Assembly (NCBI GenBank): GCA_022453515.1
Contig: JAJNNY010000027.1
Span: 248,001 to 312,000, forward strand
Direction of reading: 5' to 3'
Length of the DNA: 64,000 nucleotides
Source: Astrocystis sublimbata
Lineage: Eukaryota > Ascomycota > Sordariomycetes > Xylariales > Xylariaceae
Shown: in pieces, positions 1 to 12,186 of the stretch
How the letters are laid out: each line of letters begins with the position of its first letter
Numbering within the stretch: position 1 is the stretch's first letter
Position numbers and translations under genes: made by a program
The notes under the pieces: generated by a model
Seen by the model: the letters and a program-made list of their open reading frames with translations, nothing else
Told to the model about the DNA's origin: nothing
Database searches by the model: none

Positions 1-1664
1 ATGTAACTTGAGCGTCTTGTCAGAAATGACGGAGGACATGGTCCCCCATTGGCGAATTTCTGAATATTGTCTGAAAAAGGCGGCATCATGATTGCTAGAA
101 GCTCCGTCTCCTCTCCAGATACCCACACTGTGAGCGGGATTGAAGACGAATGGGACTGGAGCAGGACGTTCACAATACCCTCGGGACCCTCGGGGCGACT
201 TTCATTTGATCTTTTTACTACTAGAAAGGGCTGTGGGCGGGTCTGACTCTCCGTTTTCTTCTGTTTCCCTGGTTCATGCTCGAAAAGAATGTCTTTGCAT
301 TTTCATGCATGCATGTTGTCACGCAGCAAGCAAAGAAGTTGCTGTTGTCTGTCTTGTCAAAGAGAAAAGAAAGCATGTGCGGCGTTCGTCTCGAATATTT
401 TGTTTCTCCTTTCCACCATTGTCTCATCATTTCCCTGATACATATATGGTCCGCCGTTATACTCCCTGGGTTTTGCTTGCTGTGGATAATCACGAAGAAA
501 GATGTGGATAATCATGAGAAGGAAGGAAGAAAGAAGAAAGCCCAATATACTGATGGTTGTTGTTTTTCTGTTACTTGCTTCATAGCCCGCGGGACGAGCA
601 GAGATGGATGAATGGGGGAGTTAACGAGGGACTGCTGCGAAGATATCACCACCGTTGCTATTTGTTGTTTTTGTTGTCCAGTACCCTGACGCCTTGCACT
701 CATACCTACCTACCACCTACACAAATCTTTGCTTGTACATACCCGTTGCATATTGCTTCTGCCTCTAAGTACCTACCCACCTACCTACCTACTTACATAG
801 CTGTAGCTATACCTACTCCTTAATACTTAAATCCGAAACCCGCAAGCCAGAGGAAGGGATTGGCTTCGAAACCCAAAACCCCATAAAATTCATATTTTAT
901 TATATACCATGTGATGATACTTGACGATGTAGATAGTGTAGAAGAAGAAAATACAGAGATGAGCTTCATATGCTATATTAATAGTGTAGCTAGTAACTTA
1001 TTCGAAGTGGCCACTCGTGTCTTAATTTAGTCATAGAGGCATATAGTGTAGATAAATAAAAGATTTAACATCCCTTTAATGATTGATATTCTCTTTAATC
1101 CTGTAATAATTGTTATAGAATCAAAAGCTGCTATAAAATAATATTAATATTAATCAGCAGAGAAGTGACATATGCTTTAGAGCTTTATTTCGAAAGGCGT
1201 TCTTATTTAAGTTTTATAATATAGGGCAAGGGGCAAGGCTATTAAGGCTGCCATTTGGTTATAGGCTTTTCGTACTTACCTTTCACACTCATCTCAAGGT
1301 AAGTTGATGATGATCTATACATTGCTATGGCCAAGCACAAGAGAGTAATGACAGATATACCTATAGTTTCCAACATGGACTAATAGTGAGATGGAATGAT
1401 TACTAGTAGCCAGCAAACACTACTGCACCACACCGTGGCCAGTAGACACAGTTGATAAAATTCACTGTAAATCGTATACTCAGGACACATTTGCAACGCA
1501 TGGAAAGGCACTGAAAACTCAGTATATTATATTCCTGCGTAAGTTGGGTTTATTACCTTGGCAACAAATAGTTGGTGATCGCTACTAGTCGGTCACAGAG
1601 GAGAAGACAGATTACAAAACTGTCCCAGAACGAAAGTCAACAGTGTTTAGATTCCCAAGTGACA
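1..1664. other. intergenic stretch, no gene recognised
   Basis: I see no credible coding exon here. Short open frames around 140-820 have no recognisable domain and overlap one another in several frames. A CCTACC-rich simple stretch lies near 700-810. From about 840 to 1560 the DNA becomes AT-rich, with runs such as repeated TAATATTAA, which in this kind of genome often marks old, mutated repeat DNA. Confidence 0.6.
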
Positions 1665-3091
1665 TTAATTTTCCACCCCGACAGAGGTACGGGCTGCTTT
1701 TGGCTTTCCTATCAAAGTTGTGATACTGGTCACCGTGAGTGATTCGGCGCTATCCCCACTCGGAACTGTAGGATCGGGAATGGACGGGTCGTGCCCTGCT
1801 CGATAGAACGACTGTCTGAATGTTTCGCTCGTCTTCGTTGACGCAGAGTTCGAACTAGAGGCCTCCGCTGCATGTGGAGATTGCAAGTCATATTGCGTGT
1901 CGGGCCTCTTACCTTTGTCTTTGGACTTGTTGGGCCTTGCTGGTATCGACGACATATCTGAATCTGAGCAACTGCTGTCAAAGATCAAGTCGATATCGAG
2001 TCTTTCTTCGGTGTTGCCTGGGGTGGCATGTCAGTGACTTTTGATGGGTTATGGTTCAATTCCATCAGTGTGAACTCACGCTCATTGGCTGCATCCACAA
2101 CTATATCATTGTTCAACCATCAGTGAGCGTACACCTAACGGATCACGGAATGACTTACTTCGAAAAGCAAATCTCCGAAAGACAACCTCCTCAGAGTCGA
2201 TGTTATGTGGCTGACCGTCAAAGTGATCCAAGGCAAGCCCGTTCCGGAAAGGGTGTGAGGTGAATATCACAGGCCCATCTTGCTTAAGGGTTCTCTTACA
2301 CTTGGCATTATTGCAACGGAGAATGTAAAGGCCGGTGAAGTTCTCGTATCGAAAAATGCATTCGTCCTCTTTGACGTCCGCGAAATGTTTGCTGCTCTTT
2401 GGGCGCAGCTCGGAACTAGAGGTTTTGCTGCCAGTCTAGGAATATTAACAGGATGGTAAAGCAATGTAAATCAAAGCTAGAACAAACTCACCTGAGCTGT
2501 CTTCGTCTTTTTTGAGACGGGTGCCGTTACTGATTGTTCTGGGTCTAAAGCCCTCTTCTGAAGCGCTTCGCTGTTGACTGCCTTGAAAGCCGTGCTTGTT
2601 TGTCCAGACTCTCCCATCATGGCAGTATTCTTTGTCGAGATGACAGAGCGCACGCCATCAGCTGTAGGCGTAGTAGTCAGAGGCTTGCTTGATGCAGGGG
2701 CAGGCTTTGGGTCGGAGCTGTTCGCCGCAGTTGGTGGCATCGTCATTTCTGACTGTGCAGTTGAGACGAGGATGCTGGGACTGATGGATTGGTCTGCTGC
2801 CTCATCGAGATCTGCCTCGAGTTTATTGAAGAGCTGGTCTAACGTAATGCGTAATTCACTTCGTAGAGATCGAAGTGTAGCATTCCGCTTCTTTTTTAAG
2901 TCCTGGAGGTATGTCTGTCGTAGTAGACGTATGGTGTTGGAGTCACTTGGAAGATCCAGCAGCGATATCGCGTTTTTCAAGCGGTCGAGGTCGGGAGCTT
3001 GGCCATTCCGAAGCCTTGTCGAGATGATGGCCTCAATGTCTGTTACTATTGAGAGCCCTACTCCTTCACTAGGTTGATTGTCGCTGACCAT
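1665..3091 (-). CDS. conserved fungal protein of unknown function, 416 aa, four exons
   Basis: I do not recognise a named family. The model joins exons 3091-2492, 2435-2159, 2100-2080 and 2017-1665 on the minus strand. All three introns are 56-62 nt with GTGAGT/GTAAGT donors and AG acceptors, and the phases match. The ATG at 3091 is used because the open frame above it begins only with a TTG. The first exon (about 200 aa) is mostly helical in character, with a charged Lys/Arg/Leu-rich stretch near residues 60-95 that may form a coiled coil, then a Ser/Thr/Pro-rich linker. The second exon carries the best-defined segment: a Tyr-Ile-Leu-Arg-Cys start, CNNAKC, then two spaced histidines (DHF...PHN), a pattern that could bind zinc. 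The C-terminus is Ser/Thr-rich and probably disordered. Exon 3 is only 21 nt, so automated models may miss it. Confidence 0.7.
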
Positions 3092-3853
3092 TGTGGTCAA
3101 TTGAAACTTGTACAGGAGTGAACGGCGTGCCCCGGTTCAGACTGCCTAACTAGGTAGGTAGCAATAGAAAAGGGCTGGAAGTGGTTGTGCTGTGTGGTTG
3201 TGCTGTGCATTGTGCAATATGGCTGATGGCAACACTGGTATTTATACTCGAGCGGGGATTTATTGATCTCTACTGAGTACCTAGCGAATACGATTATGGG
3301 ATCAATTGGAGTCCAACCCATCGGGCTGAGTAGCCAGACGTCAGAATCTGCAGGGAAGCTTTCGATGAACGCCTCTTTAGCCATCATGAACTTACAGATG
3401 GTTGAGTCAACAGGTCTGATCAGGGTACCCAAACACGGCCAAGGCGAGGCTATAGCGAATTGTCATTGGAACTAGGCTGCTTGGGTGGCCTCAAAGCAGG
3501 CCTGTTGGTTTCAGCAGTACTACGCTGCATTGCATATGTCTCGAGATGAGCTGGAAATAGGTAGGCTGGCATGTAGGCTGCATACTCGCAAAGCCTCAGC
3601 GCTTAAATTCCTAGATGCGAACACGCGGTAGCACTTTCTGTCTAAAACCAATGACCGAAAGAGGTGCGGTTGTGCTTCTGGTACTCATACCGGCACCATG
3701 CACCATGTTCGAAGACATTACACATATTTGGTGCTACGAACGCGTATGGTAGACTATCAGCTTGGGCTCATGAGTGCCTGAAGCATCTACGGAGAGCACA
3801 TGTCATAGGTACGACTCTTAGCCCGGGGTCGTCACCCGGCATGTGCTAGAATA
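3092..3853. other. intergenic, no gene recognised
   Basis: This gap lies between two genes on the same strand: it is upstream of the unknown 416-aa gene and downstream of the molybdenum cofactor sulfurase gene. It should hold the promoter of the former and the 3' end of the latter. The open frames in it are short and show no recognisable domain. Confidence 0.6.
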
Positions 3854-6384
3854 TCACAAGGTGTCGACCGCCACCTTGTCACCGACCGATATTGTAGGGC
3901 ATTGCGCATCTCTCGTATCTGGAGCCACCACAGGCATATGGCACATATGGACCCCAAAGAATACTTTGCCTTCCATACGTCGTGTCTTTGCCAGAGTAAT
4001 GAATGGCTCTGCGCTTTTGAGGCCGGTCTTCTGATCAATACAAACCATATGACACCTCTGACACCCACCTAACGTCTTGAAGTCGTGCACCCCAATGCTT
4101 ACCCTTTTCCAACGGTCTTCGGAATACGCCAATCTCTCGAGACTAGCAGGCGGTGTTGATGACGATGTTTCAATTACGATATTGGCGCGAAATGCTTCCG
4201 CGCTAGTTGGACTTCCACCCTTCTCTACTATAGCCTGGTTCAGAACGGCGAGACTCGATAGATTAATCGCGAGAATAGGACTCTCATTAGATAACAATAT
4301 TCGCTGACCGTGGGCCTCTGAATCCGAGTCCGGGGGTGTATCAAGGCCGTTGGGTAGACTCTGGGAATCGTCGTACGAGGTATGAATCTGTCGACGTTGA
4401 GCGTGTAGTTTGGTGCGGCGCATAGTCTGTCCCAATCCGCCAGGGGGGAAGCGAGCTAGCGTGCAAGAAACACCAGTTATGGAGGTGAAAAACTGGGCGA
4501 TCTCCTTCGATTTGTATAACAGGGTTGATATCCTATCACCACAAACGCGGGACTCCCTTACGTTGGACGCTTCTGTCGGGTAAAACCAAGTCGGATTTAC
4601 AGATAAAGGGACTGAGATTTCGGTCGGAATGTCCTGAAGTAGGGGACCAGTGTATGTGATTGCAAGTTGACCTTTGGAAAAATCGATCGAGGGTCGGATA
4701 AGAGCCATGCGAGGATACTGCTTCTGACTCAAAGCAAGTCCGGTCCCGTGATGCACCAGACACCATTCTCGGTCCCAAGCTAGCCCTTCCGGCCGCACCT
4801 TCCAGGGAGTACTAGCAGGAATGCGGAAGCCGCCACAGCTTTTAATGGGATACACCGTGATGGCGTTCACATACATGTTTGGCACATCATCGTCGTATTT
4901 AAACCCTGTGCGAAGAATCGGCTCTGGGTCATACTGCTCGCGGTAAAACTCTTCAATGAATGCAATAAACTTGTCCACATCCGAGAGAGTACTCATTGCC
5001 CCGAGACTGACCCGGATGACACCGGTCGGTTTGCCATTCATGATATCATTTTCGTTTCCGCAGCGAAAGCCGGCCGAGAAGTTCTGTTTCATTTCCCAAG
5101 GCTCAAGCCCCAAGGCAGCAGCAACGCCCCCGGGGTTGCATACGCCTCCAGTACGCAGGTGAAACAACTGAAGGACCGCGAGCTTCTCGAACTCGACTAA
5201 GCTGATCCAAGCGCCCAGGCGACTTCGTATGTTGAATGCCACTACAGGACCGCTTCTTAGATATGTTGTTGTGTCATCCGCAGGAGCTGAATACAATACG
5301 CAGACGGGCTCGCCATTGCCATGTCGAAGTTTTTCCAAGCTTTTGTATAGCTTGCTAGCCAAAAAGGAGGTATGGGAAGCAACATCCAACATAGAGCCAT
5401 ACAGCCTATGATGCACTTCAATTGCCGACCCGAGCGCAATGATATTGTGTATAGGTAGAGTGCCGTCTTCGAGGGATTCATGTAAGCTCTCGGTCTTGGC
5501 AGAATGCCACTGCTCTTTCGAGCACACAACCATGTCGACGGTGCCACCGCCAAAATAGCGACGCTCCCGAAAGATGGGTGCCGCGTCACGTTTCACGATG
5601 AGCGCACCCAAATCGGGAAACCCAAATATCTTGTAAAAGCTCAGCACAGTAAAATCTGGCGCGGCTGCAGCGTTGCTAAGGTCCAGCGGCGACGTCGCTA
5701 CATAGGCGGCTGCGTCAAGCAGTGTGTAGATACGGCGCCCCGTGGGTGAACTGACTTGGCTTAGGTGTTGGCACCATGTAAGCGGGTATCTCCGCCCGTC
5801 CATGTTGGACTGGGCTGCGTATGCGAATAGGGTTGCTCCAGAGACAGCGGGATTGTCCGCGGTCAAACTACCTGCTATCAGCTTGACAACGTCCTCGCTA
5901 TCTAGACAAAGGCTATTTCTAGCCTCCTGTCGGACACCAACGAGACTGGTATGACTTGCTTGATGGTAGTAATAATCAAACCCTTCGCTGCATCCCCGAA
6001 ATGCATCGCTTACTAACTTGATACCGGCCGTGGCGTTGGCGACGAAGACGACATCAAATTCAGTCGGCTCAGCGTTGAAGAACTGCAAGACCTTATGCCG
6101 AACAGTTTCAATTTTTGACATGGTGCATCGAGAAGAAGCCGAGGTCGAGTGAGGGTTCCCAAACAAGTTCCCCGTCATCTCCGCAGCAAAGCTGTCCATC
6201 AAGGATTTTGGGTAGAGTGTTGTTCCCGCATGGTCGAGGTAGATACTGTCTAATTTTATGGGTTAACGCAACATGTCTCACGAGGGGCATCTTTTTTTCT
6301 TTATTTACCACGAAGCATGGGGAACTCTTCGTTACGAATCGCATCAATACGACCATTATATGTTCCACCCGTATCCTCCTCCAT
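3854..6384 (-). CDS. hxB: molybdenum cofactor sulfurase (HxB/MOCOS/ABA3 type), 823 aa
   Basis: The enzyme transfers sulfur from L-cysteine to the molybdenum cofactor and so activates xanthine dehydrogenase and aldehyde oxidase type enzymes. Exon 1 (6384-6309) encodes 25 residues. A 59-nt intron (6308-6250) joins in phase to a long exon 6249-3854. The joined N-terminus reads YLDHAGTTLYPKSL, the typical start of the NifS-like class V aminotransferase domain (about residues 25-450). The PLP-binding lysine is K232 in SFYKIFGFPDLG. The persulfide-carrying cysteine is C396 in RTGGVCNPGG. A MOSC N-terminal beta-barrel begins near residue 485 (VYPIKSCGGFRIP) and the MOSC domain fills the C-terminal third. 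The length matches the roughly 830 aa of fungal HxB. All key residues are present, so the protein should be active. The N-terminal exon is easily lost in annotation because the long open frame starts at a TTG. Confidence 0.93.
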
Positions 6385-7293
6385 CTCAAGGGTGGTGTTG
6401 ACGGAATGTTAAGGGTTACTCATTGAAGTAGAAGCTCTGGACGTGCGCGTTCCTCCCGGGGTATAAGTGACAACAAGCTGTAACAAATATGATGATTTGA
6501 GCAGCATGATGCAGTCGGAGTGTTTTCGCGGAAATGCTGCTACATTACAGATACATCGGTGAGGTGCGGCAATGTGGCGAGTGTCATGACAATGCCTCTA
6601 TTAGACTGTCACGGGGCTGTTCTATGCAAGTTCATGGTTGTCGGCGTTAAGAGCCGTTCGATGTGTGGTTACGAGTACCTAGGTACGTACTCGTACTCTA
6701 AACCTGCCGGGTGCAGGAGAGGCAAGTGACCGGCGGTCTCCGCCATCTTGTTGTGAGGTACTTGGGTACATGAGCAGATGTGGTTAGCAACTTGCATTAG
6801 GCCGTATCGTGGTCAGAGAAGACGCGCTTTAGCGCTGCTGAGTGCTGGAGCGACAGGCAGCTGCCCCGCGGCAAGACCTCGCCTAGGTCGCGGGTACATC
6901 CACTCAAGTGTAGCTGGAAGTACACGCCAAGCACATTCAGATACCCATTTGGAAACACATGCCGCAGGCTTCTTACGGGCGCTGCCCCACCAAGGGCGCG
7001 CGACCCCTGTACCTAGGTCTAGGTAGTACCTAGTTACTTGAACGAGCCTAGCAACAAGATATAGTGGGGCCACTTTACGCGCTCTCGTCGCGTCGTCGCG
7101 TGGTTGCGTCCTTCCGCGCTAAATTGCCCTTGAATTGTGCGTGAGCTTTGCTTCCCTATCCAGTTCCACCTTGGTTGCACTTGACCATATACAACCACGC
7201 CTCCTACTCTATGCTTGTTCTTGTAGAGATTGTAACTTCCACATTCCAGATCAAGGTACATCAGCAGAGAAGGATCATTGAAAAGAAGATAAG
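6385..7293. promoter_or_regulatory. divergent intergenic region between moco sulfurase and cdc6
   Basis: The two flanking genes diverge from this 0.9-kb gap, so it must hold both promoters. I see no third gene. Words of the TACCTAGG type occur near 6680 and 7010-7032. Confidence 0.6.
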
Positions 7294-9187
7294 ATGCCGG
7301 CAAGTGTACTAGGAAAGCGAGCCCAGTGCGTGGCAGACAACAGTATGTGCAACCGTGCCGTCGCTTTCGTTGTGAAGCCGCGACTGACCATCTTACCCAG
7401 AGCTCGCCGACTCGCCAGCCAAGCGAACCAGGCGCCAAACTCGCAGCTCCCTCCTTAACGAAATGAACGATGAAAATGCCGATCCTGCAGCAGTCACGAT
7501 CCGCGACGACACAGAGAGCATCGACACAGCTACCCCCTTCCCCGACACGCCCTCGAAGCATGCAAGCCGGGTGAAAGATGGCAAGCAAGGCTTCAAGCCA
7601 GTTACTCCTAGTACGCCACGGTTCCGGGATGCTCTGTCCCGAGTTCCCGTCACTCCACGCCATCGCGTCATGTCGGCTGGGCGAGTCTCCAAGAGACAGA
7701 CACCGCAGACACCATTGACACCTTCCGCCATACAGACTGTATACCACCATGCGAGACAGCTGTTTTCCCGGAGCGTCGACCCGGGCCAATTGGTTGGGCG
7801 TGACGACGAACGGCAACATCTCACACAGTTCCTCCAACGATGCAGGACCTCCACTCCTAGCGGTTGCATTTATGTCAGCGGCCCACCCGGTACTGGTAAA
7901 AGTGCCATGGTCAACGAGGTCACTCAGGCCGTAGTCGCCTCAAAATCTATCAAGAAGGCGTATATCAACTGCATGAGCATCAAATCGTCGAAGGATCTGT
8001 ACGAAAGCCTACTGGAGCAGATCTCCGACCCAGATGAATTCCCTGACGGCGATGCGGCCACCGTCGTTGAGAAACTCTTGATGCCACGGAAAAAGTCAAC
8101 AGACGTATATCTTGTCGTCCTGGACGAAATCGATCACATCCTCACTCTTGATCTTGAAAGCTTGTACAAAGTATTCGAGTGGGCTCTGCAGAAGACATCG
8201 CGCCTCCTGCTCGTTGGCATTGCGAACGCCTTGGATCTTACAGACCGCTTCCTACCACGCCTCAAGTCTCGAAATCTCAAGCCCGAGTTGCTTCCCTTTC
8301 TACCGTACTCGGCAGCACAAATCAAGACTATCATTACTGGTCGATTGAGAAGCCTAGTGCCTGAGGGAAAGAATCTTCCTTTCTTCCACCCTGCTGCTAT
8401 CGAACTATGTTCCCGCAAAGTGGCCAGCCAGACTGGGGACCTGCGAAAAGCCTTCGAAATCTGCCGACGGGCCATTGACCTGGTCGAGATGGAGACCAAG
8501 CAGAAGCACGAGGCAGAGGTCAGAGAGAAGATTCTTCTCGCCACACCATCCCGGAAACCTTTGGGGGAGAAGGCCAACCTCTCTTCGCCATCCAAAGACG
8601 CGCCTGAGAAGGATATACCATCACTACTGGCAAGCTCGTTGCGAACCTTGACGGTGGAGAACGCACCTCGCGTTAGCATTGCGCATCTCAGCAAAATCAC
8701 GGCGGCGGCTTTCAGCAATGGAACCAGTCAGCGACTTAAGACACTCAACTTGCAACAAAAGGCAGCTCTTTGTTCCCTCATGGCCCTCGAGAAGCGGAAC
8801 AGGGCAACGCGGATTCTGTTTGCTGCTCCATCGCCTGCTAAGTCACAAACTGCGGCGCCAACGATTAAGTTTCTCTACGAGACATATAACCTACTATGCA
8901 CACGAGAGTCATTGCTGCATCCCCTCTCGGGGTCTGAATTTCGAGAAGTCGTCGACAGCCTCGAGACGTTGTCACTAGTGTCCGAGGTGGATGGGAAAAC
9001 CGGCTCTCTAGCCATGTTGCAAACACCCAGCAAAAGGGGCAAGCGAAGTGGCTTCGCTTCTGGTGTTGGACTGGCAGATGAAAGAAAGGTGGCAAGCTGC
9101 GTGGGTGAGAAGGAGCTAGAGCAGGGAATAGAGGGTCTCGGGGCAGACATCTTGAGGAGCATTCTCAGTGGTGAGGCATTGGATTAG
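7294..9187 (+). CDS. cdc6: DNA replication licensing factor Cdc6/Cdc18 (AAA+ ATPase), 611 aa
   Basis: Cdc6 binds ORC at origins in G1 and loads the MCM2-7 helicase. Exon 1 (7294-7342) encodes MPASVLGKRA and joins through a 58-nt intron (7343-7400) to exon 2 (7401-9187); the ATG follows AAGATAAG. The N-terminal 110 residues are basic and rich in Thr-Pro and Ser-Pro. The AAA+ core has Walker A GPPGTGKS near residue 177, Walker B VVLDEIDH near 258, sensor 1 VGIANALDLTDR and sensor 2 GDLRKAFEICRRAID. The last 200 residues fit the Cdc6 winged-helix domain. At least six full CDK consensus sites (S/T-P-x-K/R) are visible, for example SPAK near the N-terminus and TPSK, TPSR and SPSK further on, consistent with cell-cycle control of its stability. 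Orc1 is the main alternative, but there is no BAH domain and the length fits Cdc6. Confidence 0.92.
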
Positions 9188-11570
9188 GCGCAATGGTCTG
9201 TTCGCATGGCATTGGAGGCGTTTTTGGCATTGTCATGTTTTGCATTTTCATGGCGTCGCTGGCCATTGTTGGCGATAACGCTATAGATATTAGATAGCTA
9301 CGGTGTCACTGGTTTGGAGGTATGTTCTCCTGGGAATGAGGGTAGACACCACGATCAGTCTGGCTGTTTGACATAGGCAAGTGCTGGATGCTTCCTTGCA
9401 GACCATGCCATACAGCTGAACTATACCTAATGAGAGCGATAATGTAATATGACAGAAATGACACTGCCTTCGCAGACCATGTTACGGCTGCACCATCATA
9501 AGCGATCATGTAACATGACAAAAACGATACTGCTTGCAGCCCGTTTGCATCAGAAGACACCGTGCGTTGCCTCGCATGTACATCAATGCTCTATCCAATC
9601 CTATGTGCTGACCAGGTCTCCATGTAACACGGATGAAGCAGGTCTGGCAACTTGGGTCAGCAATGTTGGGAAATAGGAAGCTTTTTGAATCGAAGTTGTC
9701 CAAACTCTCCGATTCCATAAGTATGCATCATAGAATTTGATTACCTTGAGATCTGCAACGGTATAACGGTCTTGTTCTCAAGGTGACACTCGGACCAAAA
9801 GCTACCAAGCTTCACGATTTCACGGTTTGACGCAACATTCGTGCCGCGGTTGGGAAGTAAACGCACAATCACATGTACTACATATATACCCAGTCTCAGT
9901 AGCATTCCGGTTGGATCCGCCTCTCTTGGAGGATTTCAGTCTGTGCGTGTTTTCCCTCAACCCGTTGAATAGCTCATGGGACGGGACTTTTGATGCATGT
10001 TAGCTACTATATACTGACCTCGCTGACAGCAGTGCAACGCGAGCAACGTGCTGAAACTTAGCGCGCATATACATGATACCACGCATACGCACTTATCTAG
10101 GTAGTCTACGTACGTAGATGGCTTGGTTGTCAAATTGATTGGCGTTAGGTAATGCCGCAACTTAAGCTTTCAGGACAAGACCGCCGATCTTTGCCAATGC
10201 TTTTAGCTTCGCCTAGGCTTCGTCTAGGTTCTGCCCACCTGGGAATCCCGACCCAGCTCGCCAGGCCAAGGAAGCTTATGACAAATTGAGAAGACGTGCC
10301 TCATCTGATGAGACCCTACCATAGTATATATCTGCCGAGATCGAGGGGATGCTTCTGAATAGACTCTAGGTAGGCATGCAGTCAAGACGACCGCGTCCTG
10401 ATCTGCAGTACGCGTACGCCGAAAACTTACTCGATGGCATTTATGCCGCACGTAGAGAGAACCCTTACTACAATGCCCAGAATGATCTACCATGCGCGAT
10501 CTACCATGCTCGCGAGGCGTCATCTGTCGATGTGTCTGACCAAGGGAGGCGAGGGAGGCAGTGCTGCTGTATGTAAGTCGCTATGTAGGTACTCAGGTAA
10601 TTAGTCCAATTACTCACCCCAAAGTTGTGTTGATCTCTTCCGTGTAAGTGCAAAAGCGCTATTTGGTAATTCAATCAATTCGGCTTGTCTATGGCTCATC
10701 TACGGGCAGGCTCGCGGGTAGATATCTGCACCACTATGCCTGCTGCAGCAATGTACCTACATGCACTTGCTTAGGGACCGTTCCTTGCAAGTGCGCTGCA
10801 CTCCGCCGGACCACACCCACCTCCAAACCAGCTCGCCAGCCTGCGTGGAGCCGAGATGTAGGTACAGCTAGGAGGTGGGCATGATGGTACCTAAGATGTT
10901 AAGATGTGTGGTTGCTGTGCAGCAGTACACAAACTGCAGATGTAGGTTAAGGTACCTAAGGTTAGGTACACACCTAGGTACCTTCCTTAGGTAAGCTAAT
11001 TTCAGGAGGTACATGTAGTGAGGGTTGGAAAGTGCCCGGCTTGCAAGATTCACCTCCCCAGGTCGAATAGTATAGTACTACCTAAGGTAAGTAGGTAGGT
11101 AACGGAACGAGATTCGATGTGTTGTTAAAAAGGACCTAGCAAGATTGCATTTCATCCCTACCAGCAATGGCATGACATCACGCAGAGGAACAAGAAATCT
11201 ACCTCCTACTTACTTGGTCATCTCTACTAGATACCTAGGTACCTACCTTAGTCTACTATTGATACCACCTACTAACATTAAAACTACCTCTCCTACATCC
11301 ATGTACCTCTTATTAATCGAGTACCATAGCTACCTACGAATCGTCCGTACGTGTCTCGCGTGTGTCCTTCCGGGGTACCTGCGGACGCAGCCTCGGCGAA
11401 TCTGGCGACGAGAGTTGGGGAATCGAATTAAAACCAGCCCAATGGGCTAGTTGCTTATTTTTGTTGCGCGGGTGGCCGCCTACTATCGCATTCGCATCTC
11501 CAACTCCCCGGGTGTCGGCAACCGCAGTTCGAAGCCTGCATGTGTGCGATACGCTGCTGCTGACACGCTA

Positions 11571-11598
11571 CATACAGCATACAGCATACAGCATACAG
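11571..11598. repeat. microsatellite (CATACAG)x4
   Basis: Four perfect tandem copies of the heptamer CATACAG lie in the gene-free stretch upstream of palF. A length-variable locus would be expected among strains. Confidence 0.9.
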
Positions 11599-12168
11599 CG
11601 TGGCCCGCTACATGGCATTGCGGGCGGGACGGACCAGCGCGGTAGAAACCGAGGGAAGTACTGTTGGATGTGGGTGGTCCGGCTTTCTTTTCAATGTACG
11701 AAGGCGGGGTTTCTCGTCGTCGTCTGCGTTAACGTACGTACGGTACCTTGTCGAGTGCCGTCAGAAGCCCTGTAGCAACCAACCATAGACGGAAATCCCC
11801 GAGCGCGACCCGTCGCGTATGTGTGTGCAGCTGTCTTTTCACCGCTCTCTTCTGCGATAGGCGTCGACTCGCCTCTCCTCCCCGACGAGCATCCGGCGGG
11901 ACATGGCGTGGTTCCTGTCTGGCTGTACATATGTTCAACCTTAGCACCGACCGTGGTAAGCAAGGCAAGACGGTGCTACCCTGGACTAATCTCGACTGCG
12001 AAGAGTTAGTTGACAAGGGACCACGGCACAGATGCATGCCAATCCTAGTTTGACGCCAGATGCGGCGTATGGAGCATGTCTCGTCAGTCCATGAATCTAT
12101 AATCTATGATATCCATTGATATCAACTACCAGGCCAAGGCTCATGGGATAGCGCCTCAGACAGGCAGG

Positions 12169-12186
12169 GTCTGGGTCTGGGTCTGG
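12169..12186. repeat. short tandem repeat (GTCTGG)x3
   Basis: Three perfect copies of GTCTGG, followed by a partial GTGG. No function is evident. Confidence 0.8.

Noticed and set aside
3097..3432. 111-codon minus-strand frame upstream of the 416-aa gene
   Set aside because: No phase-compatible splice into the next exon was found, and the sequence lacks a conserved motif; it is more likely promoter and leader.
7034..7837. 267-codon open frame on the minus strand
   Set aside because: It overlaps cdc6 exon 1, intron and the start of exon 2 in antisense; it has no domain and runs through the promoter.
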